Assembly: GCA_036771375.1 (NCBI GenBank)
Contig: DAIPHL010000053.1
Span: 1 to 13,403, forward strand
Direction of reading: 5' to 3'
From: DAIPHL01 sp036771375
GTDB taxonomy: Bacteria; Synergistota; Synergistia; Synergistales; Synergistaceae
Length of the DNA: 13,403 bases
Made by a program: the position numbers and the translations under genes. Positions 1 to 5,709 of this stretch are shown piece after piece. The notes under the pieces are model-generated. The model saw only the letters and a program-made list of their open reading frames with translations, ran no database searches and was not told the origin of the DNA. Each line of letters starts with the position of its first letter. The first letter of the stretch is position 1.

Positions 1-181
1 GGTCGGCGGGGCGCTTTCACTCGCCAACGGCGAGCGACTCGACACGCCCGCGTTTCTTTTTCCGTTGCGCGCGGTTTCCCAAAGCGCCGTCGGAGCGTTT
101 GTGCGATGCCCGACAGGAGACCGAAGCGTCGTCTTACTCCGGGGCGCTGCGTGCCTGTCACGAAAGAGCCGGAAGCGATGA
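1..181 (+). CDS. Possible C-terminal end of an unidentified protein (partial)
   Basis: The frame starting at base 2 is open from the window edge to a TGA at 179-181, giving about 59 residues that begin VGGALSLANGERLD and end in a basic tail, RKSRKR. Codon use (G-rich first positions, C/G-rich third positions) and residue composition look more protein-like than the other frames, one of which (frame 3) is also open. A perfect GC-rich inverted repeat begins 2 nt after the stop, as expected at the end of a transcript. The family is not recognisable from this fragment. It could be a chance open frame in GC-rich DNA, so the call is tentative. Confidence 0.35.
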   Translation, partial: VGGALSLANGERLDTPAFLFPLRAVSQSAVGAFVRCPTGDRSVVLLRGAACLSRKSRKR

Positions 182-183
182 AA

Positions 184-198
184 CCCCTCGTCGAGGGG
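184..198 (+). terminator. Hairpin after the upstream partial gene; possible weak terminator
   Basis: CCCCTCG (184-190) and CGAGGGG (192-198) are perfect inverted arms around one central base. They begin 2 nt after the TGA of the putative upstream gene. No clean T-tract follows; the sequence downstream is only mildly T-rich (TGTTTTGCCTTTCTT further on). Intrinsic termination is therefore possible but not well supported. Confidence 0.35.
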
Positions 199-287
199 AC
201 TTCGCCGTGTGTTTTGCCTTTCTTCGCATCTCGGGAACCGAATCTCCTCCGAAACGTCGCGCAATGTCTGGTGTGATTCGAAATATA

Positions 288-296
288 TGCTAGACT
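288..296 (+). promoter_or_regulatory. Possible extended -10 element for the NSS transporter unit
   Basis: TG-C-TAGACT (288-296) resembles an extended -10 (TGnTATAAT with two mismatches) and lies about 48 nt before the ATG at 344. I see no good -35 hexamer 16-18 nt upstream. The surrounding bases are locally AT-rich compared with the rest of the leader. This is a weak match, reported because the gene pair needs a start site in this gap. Confidence 0.3.
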
Positions 297-343
297 GTTT
301 CGTACGTTTTTTTCTTTAATTCTTCGCTGTGGGAGATGGTCTT

Positions 344-1723
344 ATGTCCGTTGGGAAACGAGAGTCGCTGGGTAGCCGGCTGGGTTTTATTTTCCTCTCG
401 GCCGGATGTGCGATCGGCCTGGGGAATGTATGGCGCTTTCCCTTCATCGTCGGCGCGTATGGGGGAGCTGCGTTCGTCCTGATATACATTTTCTTTCTGG
501 TCTTTCTCGCGGCTCCCGTGATGGCGATGGAGTTTGCGGTGGGGCGGGCCTCGAAGCAGAGCGTTGTCGGGGCCTTCAAGGCGTTGCAGCCCGAGGGCAC
601 GAGATGGTCGGTCTTCGGCTACATCGCCCTTGCGGGAAACTACATCCTGATGATGTTCTACACGGTGGTCACCGGATGGATGCTCGCTTATTTCTGGTAC
701 ACGATGACCGGAAGACTCACGGGACTCGACCCCGATCAGGTGGGGGCCGTCTTCAACGGCCTGCTTGCGGATCCCAAAGAGCTGATCTTCTGGCTTGGAG
801 TCACGGTCGCGATCGGCTCCACGATCTGTGCGGTCGGCCTGCAGAGCGGTGTCGAAAAGGCGACCAAGGTGATGATGGCGGGGCTGCTTCTCATCATGAT
901 CGCGCTCGCCATCCGTTCGGTGACTCTGCCGGGGGCAAAATCGGGACTGGAGTTCTACCTGAAGCCCGATCTGCAAAAGCTCACCCGAAACGGCCTTTGG
1001 AACAGCGTCTATACGGCGTTGGGACAGGCGTTTTTCACGTTGAGCATCGGCATCGGGAGCATGGCGATCTTCGGCAGCTACATAAGCCAAGATCGCTCTC
1101 TCGCCGGAGAATCCGCATTGATCGTCCTGTTGGATACGTTCGTCGCTTTCATGGCCGGGTTGATCATCTTTCCTGCGTGTTTTGCCTACGGGGTGGATGC
1201 CGGAGCCGGTCCCGGCCTGATATTCGTCTCCCTGCCCAATATGTTCAACAACATGCCTCTGGGACGGCTCTGGAGCACGCTCTTCTTTCTCTTTATGAGT
1301 TTTGCCGCGATGACGACGGTCGTGGCCGTCTTCGAACATCTGATCGCGAGCTCGATCGACATCCTGGGATGGAGCAGGCAGAAAGCGGGTCTTTTCAACT
1401 TTTTCTCCGTGTTTTTGCTTGCCATCCCCTGTGCGTTGGGCTTCAACGTCTGGTCTCATATCCAGCCCTTCGGCGAGGGGAGCATGATCCTGGATCTGGA
1501 GGACTTTCTCGTCAGCAACAACATGCTGCCGCTGGGTGCGATGGTCTATCTCTTCTTCTGCTGCACGCGCTACGGATGGGGTTGGGACAACTTTATCAAG
1601 GAGGCCGACGCCGGCGAGGGGATGAAATTTCCGCGGGCTCTGAGGTCGTACTTCACGTATGTGGTTCCGTTCATCATCGGAGTGGTCTTCGTCTTCGGTT
1701 ACATAGACAAATTCAAAAGGTAG
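344..1723 (+). CDS. Sodium-dependent neurotransmitter-symporter (NSS/SNF) family transporter
   Basis: This is a 459-residue polytopic membrane protein, predicted to couple Na+ entry to uptake of an amino acid or related amine across the cytoplasmic membrane. The N terminus holds the NSS hallmark of TM1, SAGCAIGLGNVWRFPF (residues 19-34), which in LeuT-type proteins supplies the unwound helix that binds Na+ and substrate, followed by GAYGGAAF. Many further hydrophobic segments follow, ending in FVVPFIIGVVFVFGYI near the C terminus. The length fits bacterial NSS proteins with 11-12 TMs. I chose ATG 344 because GGGAG (331-335) sits 8 nt upstream; the GTG at 329 in the same frame has no comparable site. 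The Fe-ADH gene starts 11 nt after the stop, so the two are probably co-transcribed. The substrate cannot be read from sequence; tryptophan, tyrosine, alanine or branched-chain amino acids are all precedented. Confidence 0.93.
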   Translation: MSVGKRESLGSRLGFIFLSAGCAIGLGNVWRFPFIVGAYGGAAFVLIYIFFLVFLAAPVMAMEFAVGRASKQSVVGAFKALQPEGTRWSVFGYIALAGNYILMMFYTVVTGWMLAYFWYTMTGRLTGLDPDQVGAVFNGLLADPKELIFWLGVTVAIGSTICAVGLQSGVEKATKVMMAGLLLIMIALAIRSVTLPGAKSGLEFYLKPDLQKLTRNGLWNSVYTALGQAFFTLSIGIGSMAIFGSYISQDRSLAGESALIVLLDTFVAFMAGLIIFPACFAYGVDAGAGPGLIFVSLPNMFNNMPLGRLWSTLFFLFMSFAAMTTVVAVFEHLIASSIDILGWSRQKAGLFNFFSVFLLAIPCALGFNVWSHIQPFGEGSMILDLEDFLVSNNMLPLGAMVYLFFCCTRYGWGWDNFIKEADAGEGMKFPRALRSYFTYVVPFIIGVVFVFGYIDKFKR

Positions 1724-1734
1724 GGTTCGTCAAG

Positions 1735-2901
1735 ATGCAGGATTTCGTTTACTACAACCCCACAAAGGTTCTCTTCGGACAAGACGCCAACGCGAAGATC
1801 GCGCCTTTGATCGCGCAAGAGGGGATTCAGAGGGTTCTGATGCTTTACGGAGGTGGTTCGATTCATCGAACCGGGGTTTACTCCCAGCTGGTCCGTTCGC
1901 TCGAGGAGAACGGGGTGGTGTTTGTCGAGTGTCCTGGCGTGAAGCAAAATCCTCTCCTCTCGAAGGTCGAGGAGGCGATCTCCCTCGTAAGGGAAAGAGG
2001 CTTGCAGGCCATCCTCGCCGTGGGAGGGGGGAGCGTCATAGACAGCGCGAAGGCGATCTCCCTGGGGGTCTTATACGACGGGAGCGTCTGGGATTTTTAC
2101 AGTCGCGCCGCAAAACCATCGAAGGCGTTGCCGTTGTATGTCGTCAGTACCGTCTCCGCCACCGCGTCGGAGATGAATTCGACATCCGTGCTGACGAACG
2201 AAACGCTCGGACATAAATCGGCGGTCACGAACGACCTCCTCTTTCCTCGTGCGACGTCGATCGACCCGTCGGTGCAGTCTTCGGTCCCCGTGCGCCAGAC
2301 GGTAAACGGCGGCGTGGATGCCATATGCCACGTCCTGGAGACCTATTTCGACGGAACGAAGGACGTCGAGCTCCAGATGGAATACTCCGAAGGCCTGGTT
2401 CGCTCGATCATGCGCCTTGTGGAGGCGCTGCTGAAGAATCCGTGCGATTACCAGGCCCGAGCGCAATTTGCATGGGCGTCCGTCTGCGCGCTCAACGGTA
2501 CCACGTGGGCGGGACATCTTTCGCGCGGAGATTTCGCGTCCCACGCGATGGGACACTCCCTGTCGGCGGCGTACGACGCGATTCACGGCGAGACGCTCTC
2601 CGTTCTGATGCCGGCCTGGATGAAATTTGTCATGGCCGAGAACCTCGGCGCGTTTTCCCGTTTCTCTGAACGAGTCTTTCAGGAGAGCGGCGGTTCGAGG
2701 GAAGATCGCGCTGCGGCCGGCATAGAGAAGCTGCGGGGTTTCTTCGCTTCTCTTGGCGCTCCGACGAGAATGCGCGATCTCGGCGTTCCGGAGGACGCCC
2801 TGCCCCGCCTTGCCGCAGACGCAACCCGGGGCGGCCCCGTCGGGACGCTCAAAAAATTGCAGGCGCCGGACGTCCTCGCGATCATGCAAGCCGCCTATTG
2901 A
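1735..2901 (+). CDS. Iron-containing alcohol dehydrogenase (BDH/YqhD-like)
   Basis: A 388-residue cytoplasmic NAD(P)H-dependent dehydrogenase of the group III (Fe-ADH) family, interconverting alcohols and aldehydes. The N-terminal Rossmann-like part carries the nucleotide-binding GGGSVIDSAKAI (97-108). The C-terminal helical half carries the metal ligands. By alignment with E. coli YqhD these are D195 and H199 (in DAICHVLE), H270 (in SHAMGH) and H284 (in AIHGE); the spacing matches YqhD D194, H198, H267 and H281. The N-terminal NPTKVLFG motif is also typical. ATG 1735 begins 11 nt after the transporter stop, with AAAGG/AGGTAGGG overlapping that stop as the ribosome site. Known relatives reduce butyraldehyde or scavenge short aldehydes. 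Here the likely job is disposing of aldehydes or reducing equivalents from amino-acid fermentation, which is an inference from its partner gene. Confidence 0.93.
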   Translation: MQDFVYYNPTKVLFGQDANAKIAPLIAQEGIQRVLMLYGGGSIHRTGVYSQLVRSLEENGVVFVECPGVKQNPLLSKVEEAISLVRERGLQAILAVGGGSVIDSAKAISLGVLYDGSVWDFYSRAAKPSKALPLYVVSTVSATASEMNSTSVLTNETLGHKSAVTNDLLFPRATSIDPSVQSSVPVRQTVNGGVDAICHVLETYFDGTKDVELQMEYSEGLVRSIMRLVEALLKNPCDYQARAQFAWASVCALNGTTWAGHLSRGDFASHAMGHSLSAAYDAIHGETLSVLMPAWMKFVMAENLGAFSRFSERVFQESGGSREDRAAAGIEKLRGFFASLGAPTRMRDLGVPEDALPRLAADATRGGPVGTLKKLQAPDVLAIMQAAY

Positions 2902-3215
2902 TCTTTCGCGTGAAAGGACAAGAAGGAGCCGGGTGAAAACACGCCGGGAGATTGGGATCGACGACGCATGAATCATGGCGGTTCGAGCCTTTTCGTGTTT
3001 TTGCGGCGGGTTTTTCGTCCCGTGGGCGCGAAAGCGCGACTTGGGTGGCAAGAGGCGTTTTCTCGGAACGACCGCCTTTTGCGGATTCACGTCTTCCGCC
3101 CAGGGTTTTGCACGGGCGGTGTGTCAAACGACAGGAAAAAATGGCAGACCGCCCATTCCCAGAGACGCCGCGGTTTGGGTTTTTCGCACGGTTTCTTCGG
3201 TGAATCGGATGGTTT
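2902..3215. other. 314-nt intergenic stretch without a convincing gene
   Basis: This stretch lies between the convergent Fe-ADH and L,D-transpeptidase genes. It holds a small hairpin just after the ADH stop (CTTTC 2903-2907 / GAAAG 2912-2916), a short CCGC/GCGG hairpin and a GCGC-type hairpin, none followed by a T-tract. A 12-codon GTG ORF (2933-2971) has AAGGAG upstream and overlaps by ATGA a 111-codon Arg-rich ORF (2968-3303) that runs antisense into the transpeptidase gene. Neither ORF resembles a family I know. I found no tRNA: GGTTCGAGCC near 2979 looks like a T-loop but lacks a pairing acceptor stem. It may be decayed sequence plus terminators. Confidence 0.5.
3136..3156 (-). terminator. 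Probable intrinsic terminator of the L,D-transpeptidase gene
   Basis: Read on the minus strand, ATGGGCGGTCTGCCAT forms a short stem (ATG plus GC pairing with GCCAT around one bulged G) and is followed directly by six T residues (A-tract 3136-3141 on the plus strand). It lies about 60 nt past the transpeptidase stop. The stem is weak but the U-tract is clean. Confidence 0.45.
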
Positions 3216-3803
3216 TTATATCGCGTCCTTTTCGATCTCTTTGTCCACGTCGGTCGTATGGGATTTTTCGACGATCCAAAGCCGCGTCGGTGGTTTGATG
3301 TAGGAGGTAAGCTCCGTGATGTCTCTGTTCCTCAATCGGATGCAGCCATGGGTTACACGCTTGCCGATCGACCATGGGGCGTTTGTCCCGTGTATCGCGA
3401 TCTGCCAGGGATTGTAAAAGGAGATCAGTTTCGCGCCGTAGACCCCTTTCTGTGGTTCTCCCGGTTCGCCGAACCACTTGGGGTCGTAGACGAGTTGTGT
3501 CGCGTCCTGTACCACACGCCATATGCGAAAAAGTCCGGTCGGAGTGATGAGGTCCGTTCGCGTTTTCTTTACGCCGACGCCTCTTCCGATCGCCACGGGG
3601 TAGGACTTGAGCACGGTGTCCCTCCCTTTGTACAGGTATAGCCTCAGTTTATTCTTATCTATCTTGATCCAGATTTCGTTTGTCTTCGGTGTGTACGAGA
3701 CTTCTTTCGCCGCCTGGGCCCGGGCGGGCGTCGCAAGACAGACAAAACAGGCCATGACGACAAAAAGGGGGAAAAGATGCCGTTTGAAATTTTCACGTGA
3801 CAT
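3216..3803 (-). CDS. Secreted L,D-transpeptidase (YkuD domain)
   Basis: A 195-residue exported cell-wall enzyme. L,D-transpeptidases form 3-3 peptidoglycan cross-links or attach proteins to the stem peptide. A signal peptide is clear: basic MSRENFKRH, a hydrophobic core (FPLFVVMACFVCLA) and a probable Ala-X-Ala cleavage region ending near residue 31. The YkuD catalytic domain follows, with TPTGLFRI (87-94), the histidine motif IHGT (137-140) and the active-site block SIG...THGCIRLRN (145-159). C154 is the expected nucleophile, with H138, H152 and R156 as conserved partners. No LysM or peptidoglycan-binding domain is present, so it is a minimal form. The ATG at 3803 has GAGG 7 nt upstream. It is divergent from the spoVS-like gene and transcribed alone. 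Confidence 0.93.
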   Translation of the reverse strand: MSRENFKRHLFPLFVVMACFVCLATPARAQAAKEVSYTPKTNEIWIKIDKNKLRLYLYKGRDTVLKSYPVAIGRGVGVKKTRTDLITPTGLFRIWRVVQDATQLVYDPKWFGEPGEPQKGVYGAKLISFYNPWQIAIHGTNAPWSIGKRVTHGCIRLRNRDITELTSYIKPPTRLWIVEKSHTTDVDKEIEKDAI

Positions 3804-3844
3804 TCTCCAACCTCAACCTTCCCGACGGGAGTGAACCACCTGTT

Positions 3845-3871
3845 ATTTTATCACGGACAGAGGTGTTTCAA
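3845..3871 (-). promoter_or_regulatory. Possible promoter of the L,D-transpeptidase gene
   Basis: On the minus strand, TTGAAA (complement of 3866-3871) and TAAAAT (complement of 3845-3850) are separated by 15 nt. Both hexamers are good sigma-70-type matches but the spacing is short. The predicted leader before the ATG at 3803 would be about 35 nt. A perfect minus-strand TATAAT also exists at 3957-3962, but it has no matching -35 element. Confidence 0.3.
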
Positions 3872-3937
3872 ACGAAAATCATGCGAATCGATACGTGGTT
3901 CTGCTTCGAGTAAAAGTGTTTGTTCCTGGTTCGGCGC

Positions 3938-3966
3938 TTGCAAAAAGCGGCCCGTGATTATATTAT
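3938..3966 (+). promoter_or_regulatory. Sigma-70-type promoter of the spoVS-like gene
   Basis: TTGCAA (3938-3943) and TATTAT (3961-3966) are spaced by exactly 17 nt inside a locally AT-rich block. The start site would be near 3973, leaving a leader of roughly 58 nt before the GTG at 4031. This is the best promoter match in the window and implies expression by the main sigma factor rather than a sporulation-specific one. Confidence 0.65.
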
Positions 3967-4030
3967 TTTCATGTGGTGAGAGGGTTTATGCATCTGGCGG
4001 GCCGATCGTAGAAGAGTGGGGGTGTGTCCT

Positions 4031-4291
4031 GTGGAAATCCTCAAGATCTCGTCCAATTCGAAGCCAAGGTCGGTCGCTGGTGCCATTGCGGCCATCCTGC
4101 GCGAAGGAGGCTGTGTGGAACTCCAGGCAATTGGTGCAAGCGCGGTCAACCAGGCCATCAAGTCCATTGCGATCGCCAGAGGGTACGTCGCCTCCAACGG
4201 CATAGATCCGATCTGCATTCCATCCTTTATAAAGGTGGAGATAGACAACGAAGAGAGGAGCGCGATCCGCCTGCACGTCTGTGAGAGGTAA
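4031..4291 (+). CDS. spoVS: SpoVS-like (stage V sporulation protein S family) protein
   Basis: An 86-residue small cytoplasmic protein that matches the SpoVS family over its whole length: a KISSNSKPRSVAGAIA start, then the near-invariant core QAIGASAVNQAIKSIAIARGYV, and an ICIPSF...DNEERSAIRL ending. SpoVS proteins have an Alba-like fold and may bind nucleic acid. In Bacillus SpoVS affects spore coat assembly and septation, but the family is widespread in non-sporulating bacteria, where its role is unclear. The GTG at 4031 is chosen because the family normally begins M-E-V/I-L-K, and a G-rich site (4018-4022) sits 8 nt before it; the in-frame GTG at 4016 would add five residues not seen in the family. 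It has its own promoter and terminator, so it is probably monocistronic. Confidence 0.92.
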   Translation: MEILKISSNSKPRSVAGAIAAILREGGCVELQAIGASAVNQAIKSIAIARGYVASNGIDPICIPSFIKVEIDNEERSAIRLHVCER

Positions 4292-4341
4292 AGGCGATTT
4301 TGTTTTTTTGGCCTCGTCTTGCAAGATTTGGAAATCGTCGA

Positions 4342-4376
4342 GGATATGCGCGGAGGTCTCGCGGATGTCCTTTTTT
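4342..4376 (+). terminator. Intrinsic terminator of the spoVS-like gene
   Basis: GGATATGCGCG (4342-4352) pairs with CGCGGATGTCC (4360-4370) in 10 of 11 positions (one G-G mismatch, one G-U pair) around a 7-nt loop, and is followed by six T residues (4371-4376). It separates spoVS from hisS, so hisS should have its own start signal or depend on read-through. Confidence 0.8.
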
Positions 4377-4431
4377 GTGTGGTAACATAGAACGTTGTGC
4401 GATATTTGACGGCTGGAAGGTGAAGAGGACG

Positions 4432-5709
4432 ATGGAGACGATCAAAGCGCCCAGAGGGACGAGGGATGTCCTCGGGGACGAGTCCTGGAAGTGGGCGCAT
4501 GTGCTGGATGTGTGCAGGCAGGTGGCCGGCGATTTCGGGTACAAAGAGGTGATTTTGCCGATTTTCGAGCATACGGAGCTTTTCAGCCGGGGAATCGGAG
4601 AGGCGACCGACGTCGTGGAGAAGGAGATGTATACCTTTCTCGACAGGGGAGACCGCAGTCTCACGTTGAGGCCCGAGCTGACGGCTTCCATGATGCGCTC
4701 TTACCTCGAACACGACATGCACCGACATCCTCAACCGGTGAAGCTCTGGAGCGCCGGTCCGATGTTCCGCTACGAGCGACCGCAGAAGGGACGCTACCGG
4801 CAGTTCTGGCAGATCGATTTCGAAACGCTCGGCGTATCCGATCCGATGGCGGACCTCGAGACGATCGATACCTCCATGGAGATGTATCGACGGCTCGGGT
4901 TGTCCGATCTGCAGGTGTTGATCAACTCGGTGGGCTGTCCCATATGCAGACCCGTCTACCGGAAGGCGCTTTCCTCCTTTATCTCCGACAGGCTCGGCGA
5001 ATTTTGCGACACCTGCCAGGGGAGGTTCGAACGGAACCCGCTTCGGATCCTCGATTGCAAGAAACCACACTGCCGGGAGATGACCGATTTCGCACCCTCC
5101 ATGATGGATTCGCTCTGTTTGGAGTGTAGGAATCATATCGATCGCCTCATGGAGGGCCTTTCCCGAATCGGGGCCGATTTCCGGGTCGATCACCGTCTGG
5201 TGAGGGGCCTCGATTACTATACCAAGACCGCGTTTGAGATCCTTGCAGGCGAGTTGGGCTCTCAGAACGCGATCTGCGGGGGAGGGCGGTACGACAACCT
5301 GGCCGAATCGATCGGCGGTCCCCATGTCCCCGGGGTCGGTTTCGCATCCGGGATCGAGCGTATCGTGATTACGCTCGAGGGACGGGGTGTCTGTCTTGGG
5401 AAAGAACCGAGCGTGGATGTGTACGTGGTCACCGCTTCTTCTGCGGCGTCCTGCGAGGTCGCATCCCTTACCCACGAGCTGAGGGCGTCGGGCGTATCGG
5501 CGGATATGGATTACGCCGGGCGTGGCTTGAAAGCGCAGATGAAACTGGCCTCCTCGATCGGGGCGGGTTGCGTCTGCATCATCGGCTCGGAGGAGCTCGA
5601 CGCGGGAACGGTCGGGATAAAAAACATGCAGAGTGGAGAACAGATTGCGTTGCCGCGCGAGGAAGTGGTATCGAAAGTGATCGAGTGGAGAGAGGGCAGA
5701 AATCGATGA
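4432..5709 (+). CDS. hisS: Histidine--tRNA ligase
   Basis: A 425-residue class II aminoacyl-tRNA synthetase that charges tRNA-His with histidine. It begins with APRGTRDVLG, the standard HisRS N terminus. Motif 1 lies around 37-53, motif 2 is FRYERPQKGRYRQFWQID (112-129), the histidine-specific signature is LVRGLDYYTKTAFEI (256-270), and motif 3 is GGGRYDNL...GVGFASGIERI (283-311). The anticodon-binding domain occupies the C terminus. The insertion domain holds eight cysteines in four pairs (CPIC 169-172, CDTC 192-195, C209/C214, CLEC 229-232), a pattern I recall from other bacterial HisRS. ATG 4432 is preceded by GGAAGG and GAGG; longer in-frame starts would add residues foreign to the family. 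The gene overlaps aspS by ATGA, so the two are translationally coupled. I see no T-box or convincing promoter in the 55 nt after the spoVS terminator. Confidence 0.97.
   Translation: METIKAPRGTRDVLGDESWKWAHVLDVCRQVAGDFGYKEVILPIFEHTELFSRGIGEATDVVEKEMYTFLDRGDRSLTLRPELTASMMRSYLEHDMHRHPQPVKLWSAGPMFRYERPQKGRYRQFWQIDFETLGVSDPMADLETIDTSMEMYRRLGLSDLQVLINSVGCPICRPVYRKALSSFISDRLGEFCDTCQGRFERNPLRILDCKKPHCREMTDFAPSMMDSLCLECRNHIDRLMEGLSRIGADFRVDHRLVRGLDYYTKTAFEILAGELGSQNAICGGGRYDNLAESIGGPHVPGVGFASGIERIVITLEGRGVCLGKEPSVDVYVVTASSAASCEVASLTHELRASGVSADMDYAGRGLKAQMKLASSIGAGCVCIIGSEELDAGTVGIKNMQSGEQIALPREEVVSKVIEWREGRNR

Noticed and set aside
290..1459. Long minus-strand open frame opposite the NSS transporter gene
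   Set aside because: Low-complexity, charged Arg/Asp/His/Gln-rich translation with no family likeness; an antisense shadow of a GC-rich membrane-protein gene.
406..1734. Extension of the Fe-ADH frame upstream through the transporter gene
   Set aside because: The upstream part reads as a shadow of the transporter in another frame; the Fe-ADH family start and ribosome site are at ATG 1735.
2975..2995. tRNA T-loop-like GGTTCGAGCC
   Set aside because: The flanking bases do not form a T-stem, acceptor stem or anticodon arm on either strand.
3957..3962. Perfect minus-strand TATAAT in the ldt-spoVS gap
   Set aside because: No matching -35 or TG extension; it is a by-product of the AT-rich plus-strand -10 block of spoVS.
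4377..4431. T-box or other leader upstream of hisS
   Set aside because: Only 55 nt lie between the spoVS terminator and the hisS start, and no AGGGTGGNACCGCG-type element is present.
3958..5475. Long minus-strand open frame across spoVS and hisS
   Set aside because: Composition is that of an antisense shadow and the plus-strand genes are unambiguous.
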